From Smallanthus sonchifolius (Eukaryota > Streptophyta > Magnoliopsida > Asterales > Asteraceae), in assembly GCA_023525975.1 (NCBI GenBank), contig CM042046.1, positions 42,749,501-42,813,500 of the forward strand: a stretch of DNA of 64,000 bases, written 5' to 3'. Under the pieces are notes generated by a model, which was not told the origin of the DNA, did no database searches, and worked only from the letters and a program-made list of their open reading frames with translations. Shown here piece by piece: positions 58,326 to 64,000 of the stretch (position 1 is the first letter of the stretch; the number at the start of each line of letters is the position of its first letter). The position numbers were made by a program, and so were the translations under genes.

Positions 58326-58929
58326 CATTAGTTTTCTATTTAACATGAAAAATTAAAAATGATGGATGCTAAAAGTTTAAAACAAGATGGAATGAAGCTT
58401 GAACCTGTTCAACAAAATGTTTCTTAATATACCTAAAAACTTATCAAGGTATCAAACATAATGTTTCTTTTACTTAATTTTTTGTGAGGCCCCAATCCCG
58501 GGAGACCTCACTCATTGGATTTACTCATCAACACATAGCACTTTTAAACATAAGACATTCATTAACACAGTGGAAACGTTTTAAAATCTCAACATACGCA
58601 GCGGAAACATACATGTCTAAACATAACTAGTCAATTACAACTGAAACTTGTCTTAATCAACATAATCAAAAGAAACATAACATAAAACATAAACGGGATG
58701 CCAGACACTGATCTTCGGGTAACTCTTCTCTCTAAACCAAGCATCCACATCCATCAACTAACCTGCACTTAACTGATATGCATACTAAAAATCAGCAACG
58801 CTGAGTGAGTTCTAACGTTTACTTTAAATCAATTATACAAAAGATTTACTAAAACATATATATATACTGCCCATATGGCTAAACTTTACATACTTTACTT
58901 TTTAAACAGTTTAAAACGTATAATAAACC

Positions 58930-59270
58930 GTCAATTCCTCTTTACTGTACTGCCCTCATGGCTTACATCCATGAACCGACAAGTACCTGGTCAATGCCCC
59001 CATGATCAACGATCATGAACCGACAATACCGCTTATCCGTCAATTCCTTGTCACTACTGTACCGCCCCCATGGTCAACGACCATGAACCGACGAGTACCT
59101 GGTCAATGCCCCCATGGCTAACGTCCATGAACCGACATTACCGCTTAACCGTCAATTCCTTGTCACTACTGTACCGCCCCCATGGCTAACGTCCATGAAC
59201 CGACGAGTACCTGGTCAATGCCCCCATGGCTAACGTCCATGAACCGACATTACCGCTAAGGGGAGGTTGC
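58930..59270. repeat. About 118-bp tandem repeat, nearly 3 copies
   Basis: CCGTCAATTCCTTGTCACTA, TGTACCGCCCCCATGG, GTACCTGGTCAATGCCCCCA and CCATGAACCGAC recur in the same order. Each unit contains CATGGNNAACGNCCATG hairpins. Confidence 0.9.
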
Positions 59271-59469
59271 GTGGACCTCCCGAGCAACCGCCGTCACTCA
59301 TCCCAGTTGTACAACCGTTAACGAACCCAAAGGTTCTTACTAATGGGTAGAACCCATGTCTGACATCTTGTACAAGTAACATCTGTCCCAAGGACCTTTA
59401 TAGCTGGTACATATTCCCGAAGGAAAACTGTTCACTTTACTGTTCATAAATCTTTCTGTAAATCTTGTT

Positions 59470-59810
59470 CATAACTTAACATATATCATGCCTTTGTTTA
59501 TGTATATAAAAATATAGTAAACGCTTGCCAAATGATATATCTTTGCTTTTACTGAAACATAGCTTATCATAAAATACATCTTACTTTCTGAAACATAGCT
59601 TATCATAAAATACATCTTACTTTCTGAAACATAGCTTATCATATATATCATGCCTTTGTTTATGTATATAAAAATATAGTAAACGTTTGCCAAATGATAT
59701 ATCTTACTTTACTGAAAACATACTAGCACATATATCATGCCTTTGTTTATGTATATAAAAATATAGTAAACGCTTGCCAAATGATATATCTTACTTTACT
59801 GAAACATACT
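59470..59810. repeat. Tandem and interspersed AT-rich repeats
   Basis: ATATATCATGCCTTTGTTTA followed by TGTATATAAAAATATAGTAA occurs three times and CTTACTTTCTGAAACATAGC several times. Confidence 0.88.
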
Positions 59811-60059
59811 TTTGCCTCTTTTAAACCTTTCACTAAAACATAGCTTTTCTCTTCAGTTTATAATATATAAAATATAATAAACACTTTACACTAAGTATGC
59901 ATACCACCCCTAAAGAAGGCAAAAAGGGGATTAGAACTCACCTGGTATCTAAGCTGCAACGGTCTACTGGAACAATCATAACAATTTGACACTTATCAGA
60001 CTTAACTCGACGCTAAACGGTTTAACCACTCTAACATACTGACTTTACTTAATCAGTCC

Positions 60060-60255
60060 TGATGCCTGCGCACTTAGCAAGTGCGCAGACACTGCTTCCT
60101 GCGCACTTAGCAAGTGCGCAGACTTCCCTTCCTGCGCACTTAGCAAGTGCGCAGGTCCCTCTTCCTGCGCACTTAGCAAGTGCGCAGGTTCCTCTTCCTG
60201 CGCACTTAGCAAGTGCGCAGGACCTGCTCTGTGCGCACTTAGCAAGTGCGCACGA
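60060..60255. repeat. 33-bp tandem repeat with perfect 8-bp-arm hairpin, 6 copies
   Basis: Each unit carries GCGCACTTAGCAAGTGCGC (arms about 8 bp, loop AGC-like) with linkers such as AGGTCCCTCTTCCT. Because 33 is divisible by 3 and the unit is palindromic, both strands show spurious repetitive reading frames. Confidence 0.95.
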
Positions 60256-60754
60256 CCTGTTCTTGGCGAAAAACCCTAACTTTCACATTCGGGTCTGATC
60301 ACTTCAAGATCCTGAACCTGTTTGCATTCAAAACGTTCGTTTTCCATTAAGGAACTCTAATCTATGCTTATCTATCAGTTTCATCCGATTAAACATAACC
60401 TTTTCACCCAAAACCCGAAAAACCCAAAAACGAACTAAAACTCAGATCTAGGAGAATCGGTTACCTGTAATCACTTCCTTTTCGTTGCTAAACACTCAAG
60501 AGGCTCTTGCTAATGATCCTTGAAGCTTTAATCCGAAAACCGGAACTTTCTCTCTCTAGACTCTCTCTCTCCTCTCTCTCTAAAATCCGGAAATGAGGAT
60601 GGAAATGGGCTTTTGGGTTGTTCTTGAGGCCTATAAGGGCCCAAACCCTTCCCCTTTCGGGCCATTCACCCCGGCCCAAGCCCGCTTCCTTTCTTTTTAT
60701 TTAAGTTTTAATTCCTCGCGAATTCTCTCGTGCTCTAAAACTCGGGATGTTACA

Positions 60755-61065
60755 TTTTTTTAATTTATATATTTATATATATTATAAAGAAGAAAGGTTC
60801 TTGACACTTATGAGGCGGCCTCCAACGCCGATTTACTCACGCCGCCCATAGTCCACGTGGCCCGCCTATCCAATGGGCTTGCGTTGAGGGCTCGTCGCCC
60901 GTGACAAGCTGCCCGCCCCCAAGGGCTTCATTTGTGGGAAGCTGGTGGGCCCTCACCCCACTATATTATTTATTTTTTTCTTTGTTTTTCTTTTTTCAAA
61001 CGGTATTATTGTTAATTTAAATTATAATTTAAAAACTAATTAAACCTTATTTAAAACTTAATTAA
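60755..61065. other. GC-rich then AT-rich flank upstream of the NAM-like gene
   Basis: 60800-60960 (GGCGGCCTCCAACGCCG, CACGTGGCCCGCC) looks like the left end of the transposon-type unit that carries the gene at 61269. A similar but weak counterpart lies at 62880-62950 on the other side (GCAACGCTAACAGCC in reverse). Confidence 0.4.
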
Positions 61066-61067
61066 AA

Positions 61068-61166
61068 CCTAACGGCTAGTTTTTTTTTTTTTTTTTTCCT
61101 AACGGCTAGTTTTTTTTGTATTTTTCCTAAAGGCTAGTTTTTTTTTTGTATTTTTCCTAACGGCTA
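61068..61166 (+). promoter_or_regulatory. Tandem MSA-like motifs (CCTAACGGCTA x3, one variant)
   Basis: CCTAACGGCTA occurs at 61068-61078, 61098-61108 and 61156-61166, and CCTAAAGGCTA at 61126-61136, separated by T runs. Each perfect copy matches YCYAACGGYYA and is identical to the 11-mer in the CDKB1 promoter. The array could just be a tandem repeat. Confidence 0.55.
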
Positions 61167-61177
61167 GTTTTTAATAC

Positions 61178-61185
61178 TATAAATA
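61178..61185 (+). promoter_or_regulatory. TATA box of the NAM-like gene
   Basis: TATAAATA, 84 bp upstream of the ATG at 61269 and directly after the MSA-like array. Confidence 0.6.
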
Positions 61186-61268
61186 CATCTAAACACCTAA
61201 ACCATTTTCACACCCAACTATCTCAAACAATTCTTCCAACAATTAAACGTTTTCGTTCACTCAATTCC

Positions 61269-62552
61269 ATGGATCCAAATCACCCGTTTTCGTTCTCTCA
61301 GCTACTAAACGATAGCAACAATGAAGAAAGCCCAAACCGACAACCTACACCCTCACCATTTCAACAATTTCAACAACCAGCCGGTGGATTCTCACAATTC
61401 CAACAACCAGCTGGTGGATTCCCACACTTCCAACAACCAGCTGGTGGATTCTCACAATTCCAACAACCAGTTGGTGGATTCTCACAATTTCAACAACCAT
61501 CACAGCCGCAACTTCATCAATATCAACAGTTTTTACAGTGGCAATACCAAATGCAAATGCAACAAGCACTATCACAACAATCGACACCTGTTGATGAATC
61601 TCAATCATCACCAATCAAAATTTCCCGAAAGAAGAAAGGGAAAACCAAAATTAGCACAAAAGAAACAGCACCTGCTGATGAACAAGAAAAGAGTAATCGT
61701 ATCAAGTGTCCCCCAAGTGACGAAGTCTTGTTAACAAAGGGTTACATCTTCATTTCTGAAGACCCAATAGTTGGAAACAACCAGAACAACGCCGAATATT
61801 GGGGAAGGATTGCAGACTACTACAATAACGAGGGACCGAAAGTTCCAAGAATTGCTCACAATCTAAGAAGTCAATGGCACCACATTAAAACGAAGGTAAG
61901 CAAGTTTAATGAGTTATATTTGCAAGCAAAGTCTCGTCACAAAAGCGGTTGGTCAGATGACCAATATATTAATGAGGCCAAACTTGATTACACCAATTAT
62001 CCCTCTAATAAGAGTTCTATTGCCTTCGCATATGAACATGTGTGGAGGGTTATAAAAGATTGTCCAAAGCACGATAGCTCTAGCAAAGTACATGGCCATC
62101 AAGCCCCCAAAAGACAAAAATCAAATAGCACAGTGGAGTATACAGGAAGCACGAATACTCCAGAATTTGGAATATCACTTGATGATGACGACGATGATAT
62201 TCAAGCAGAACAGGAACCCCCAAGTCATCCAATGGGGAGGGACAAGGCCAAATCAATGGGGAGGGACAAGACCAAAGCAAAGGGTAAGGACATGTCTTTA
62301 TATGATTACGAGGCAAAGAAGTTAAGCCTTGTTGAAGAACTAGCCGAGACAAACCGTGTGAAGAAGCTGGCGATCGAGCAGTTCGATCAAAAAATTGATA
62401 AGTTCTATGAGTTGGAACAGAGAAAAATTATGGTAGAAGAAAAGAAAATACTTTTCATCGACACAAGCCATATGGATCAATACCAAAGAGCAGAACATGA
62501 AACTTTGTGTAACGAGATCAGAGAGAAATATAACATGGCTCGACGCAATTAG
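61269..62552 (+). CDS. Harbinger ORF1 / NAM-associated-domain-like protein, 427 residues
   Basis: Single uninterrupted exon. Residues about 30-75 contain near-identical 10-residue repeats (QFQQPAGGFS, four to five copies), followed by a Gln-rich stretch. A basic patch ISRKKKGKTK may be a nuclear localisation signal. The Myb/SANT-like region reads DPIVGNNQNNAEYWGRI, RSQWHHIKTKVSKFNELY and KSSIAFAYEHVWRVIKD; the usual opening Trp of the first helix is missing. A C-terminal helix-rich part (KKLSLVEELAETNRVKKLAI through EIREKYNMARRN) matches the NAM-associated C-terminal type. An acidic DDDDDD run and a duplicated MGRDKAKS/MGRDKTKA lie between. Such proteins are DNA-binding partners of PIF/Harbinger transposases or domesticated copies; no transposase is nearby. 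The pseudogene at 2330 belongs to the same broad family. Confidence 0.82.
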   Translation: MDPNHPFSFSQLLNDSNNEESPNRQPTPSPFQQFQQPAGGFSQFQQPAGGFPHFQQPAGGFSQFQQPVGGFSQFQQPSQPQLHQYQQFLQWQYQMQMQQALSQQSTPVDESQSSPIKISRKKKGKTKISTKETAPADEQEKSNRIKCPPSDEVLLTKGYIFISEDPIVGNNQNNAEYWGRIADYYNNEGPKVPRIAHNLRSQWHHIKTKVSKFNELYLQAKSRHKSGWSDDQYINEAKLDYTNYPSNKSSIAFAYEHVWRVIKDCPKHDSSSKVHGHQAPKRQKSNSTVEYTGSTNTPEFGISLDDDDDDIQAEQEPPSHPMGRDKAKSMGRDKTKAKGKDMSLYDYEAKKLSLVEELAETNRVKKLAIEQFDQKIDKFYELEQRKIMVEEKKILFIDTSHMDQYQRAEHETLCNEIREKYNMARRN

Positions 62553-63000
62553 TAGTTTCAATTTTTAGGTTTATTTTATTTATTTTTTAATTTATGTATT
62601 ATTGTATTATTGTATTTTTAGTTTATTAACTTTGTACTCTTGTTTGATTTTATTGTTTTAGGTTGTTGTTGTTTTTATTTAATTTAATGTAATTTTAATT
62701 TTTGTTTAATAATTTACTTATTTAATTATTTATTAATTAATTTAAGTTATTTAATAGTAATTTAAATAGATAAATGAAAATAAAAAAAGATGATGTGGAA
62801 ATAATGAGGTTGTTTGTGGGATGGATGGGTATGGTAGTATTGGGGGTAAAATGAGTTTGTGGAAAGAATAAGAGAAAAACTGATGTGACATGCTGACTAG
62901 GACTGTTTATGGTATGGATGGCTGTTAGCGTTGCGGACAGCCATGACAAGTTTTCATATATAGTTTGACACTTAACATGATTTTAGGTTATGTTGCATAT
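62553..63000. other. 3' flank of the NAM-like gene
   Basis: T-rich 3' sequence, then a G-rich stretch (62800-62950) that may be the right end of the same transposon-type unit. No gene. Confidence 0.45.
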
Positions 63001-63019
63001 GCATATGGGTGAACCCCAT

Positions 63020-64000
63020 TTTCCTTTTTTACCCGATTTCAAATTTCAAACCAATCTCTTATTCTCTTTCATCTTCTACATTCCCAAACCACGCTCCAGA
63101 CATTTTCAAACCCTAGACTTGCCATCATCTTCTACCCTAAAGTGAAGAACCCTAAACCACCTAGCCACCACAACCACCATCGGCTACCCCTGCATCCATA
63201 CCCGATTGAAGCCCTATTTCTTTTCTTCTGCTTCCTTTTCCTCCGTATCTCTTAGCTGCTACGAGGGCAGCCTTTGTCCTCCTCAAAATCGATTCTAACA
63301 GGTATGTTGCATCATTTCGATTTTTCTGTTTTTGGGTTTGAGCTCTCTATTTATTTATGCAACAACAAGAACCTCCGACGATTTGTATGTGTTGATGTGC
63401 TGATTTTCTTTCTCAATTGTTTACTGCGTATCCTTTCTATGCTGATTCAAAGCGCTTCTTGAATTTAGGGTTTCAACTGATTTTAAGTTGATTCTAACAG
63501 GTATGTTCCAATTTTTTTGATTTTAGTGATTTTGGGTTTGAGTTCTATGTTTTTAGTCAAGTTATAATCCAACGATCTGTATTTGTTAATTTATAATCTT
63601 ACAATTTATTATGCTTAAATGCTTGAATAGGTGTTTCATATAATTATTTGTTTAGGGGTTTAAGTATGTTGTTTGTTCATTCTCTTGTGGTTAAATTCAG
63701 GATACCTAAAACCAATATCAGTTTTTGGTTGTCTTTTTTAAAGTAAAACTTGAAAATATAGTAAAAAATTCAGAAAAAAGTGTTTTACTTTTTACACGGA
63801 TCTTTATGTCAACTATAGAAGACAAAAACAAGTCTCTAATGTTGTATATAAACCCTTTTCACCAAACATATATGCAGTCTCTATCAAACACTGATTACCC
63901 CTTATTTTGACTATCAGGTTACCTAAAATAAACTGATTGTCTCTTTTCTTATAATCAAACGGTTATAAATATCACCCATGTATTCAAAATCTTTCAACCC
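63020..64000 (+). other. Probable 5' leader and first intron(s) of a gene beyond the window
   Basis: 63040-63300 is CT/CA-rich like a plant 5' leader and ends GATTCTAACAG|GTATGTTGC, a strong donor. A copy with the same donor, GATTCTAACAG|GTATGTTCC, lies at 63490-63506. Downstream is T-rich intron-like sequence to the edge. No coding exon is visible, so the product is unknown. Confidence 0.4.

Larger units (their letters stand above)
58483..60754 (-). mobile_element. Solo LTR, 2272 bp, TSD TTTTT
   Basis: Minus-strand ends: TGTAACATCCCGAGTTTTAG and GGGATTGGGGCCTCACA (TG...CA). TTTTT flanks both sides (58478-58482 and 60755-60759), which is low in complexity and so weak evidence alone. There is no second LTR or coding domain. 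It contains three tandem arrays (next entries) and AACGCTGAGTGAGTTCTAAC at 58797, the reverse of the AACTCACTCAGC word in the LTR at 6353. Confidence 0.78.

Noticed and set aside
57851..58346. Pro/His-rich minus-strand frames and Gly/Arg-rich plus-strand frame
   Set aside because: They result from the G-rich core of a MITE-like element.
60045..60298. Repetitive reading frames on both strands (PAHLASAQ and SAQEEGPAHLL types)
   Set aside because: They come from a 33-bp palindromic tandem repeat inside a solo LTR; both strands are open for the same trivial reason.

Overview
This is a nuclear window from a flowering plant. Four spliced genes have plant intron/exon structure (a B1-type cyclin-dependent kinase, a cofactor-independent phosphoglycerate mutase, a coiled-coil protein and a conserved plant protein of unknown function). 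Around them lies a dense mix of plant transposable elements. The style of the long solo LTRs and hAT/Harbinger relatives suggests an Asteraceae-like eudicot, but that is an inference from repeat character, not from a database match.

Layout. 1-2168 is the 3' part of a long terminal repeat with hairpin-word arrays. 2330-3685 is a broken PIF/Harbinger-type ORF (minus), followed by a truncated Tourist MITE. 5277-5988 is a Cassandra-like TRIM element whose repeats contain 5S-rRNA-like sequence. 6353-9020 is a solo LTR with a perfect 5-bp target duplication. 9.0-12.9 kb is repeat debris including another LTR-like leader. 13945-19770 (minus) is a seven-exon coiled-coil gene; its introns hold a SINE at a splice donor, a 1.5-kb Mutator-like element with a nested MITE, a second SINE and a foldback element, and it carries a tandem exon duplication. 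20.4-24.4 kb holds Helitron ends, a decayed Ty3/gypsy LTR with primer-binding site and gag, and a decayed hAT fragment. 26272-26976 is a conserved gene of unknown function with an intron in its 5' leader. 27670-30554 is a nearly intact hAT transposon with a 696-residue transposase. 32.9-37.9 kb holds a Helitron, a second solo LTR and a hAT-type MITE ending 105 bp upstream of an LEA_2/NHL gene (38053-38691). 39.8-41.0 kb has another Helitron and another hAT-type MITE. 42908-45367 (minus) is CDKB1 with a perfect MSA mitotic promoter motif. 48250-56674 (minus) is phosphoglycerate mutase, whose first intron contains a complete 4-kb RTE-type LINE. 57.8-58.3 kb is a G-rich inverted-repeat element, 58483-60754 a third solo LTR, 61269-62552 a Harbinger/NAM-like single-exon gene, and the right edge looks like the 5' leader of another gene.

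The host genes do unrelated housekeeping or stress jobs (glycolysis, cell cycle, membrane-anchored LEA protein); there is no operon or gene cluster. I found no new multi-gene system. The most unusual signals are hairpin-forming word arrays with different sequences in several LTRs, a SINE inserted exactly on a splice donor, a tandem exon duplication, MSA-like motifs shared between CDKB1 and two transposon-type promoters, and a hAT transposase that has lost the His of its CxxH motif. Single-base deletions break CDKB1 (twice), phosphoglycerate mutase (once) and the LINE; they may be assembly errors.
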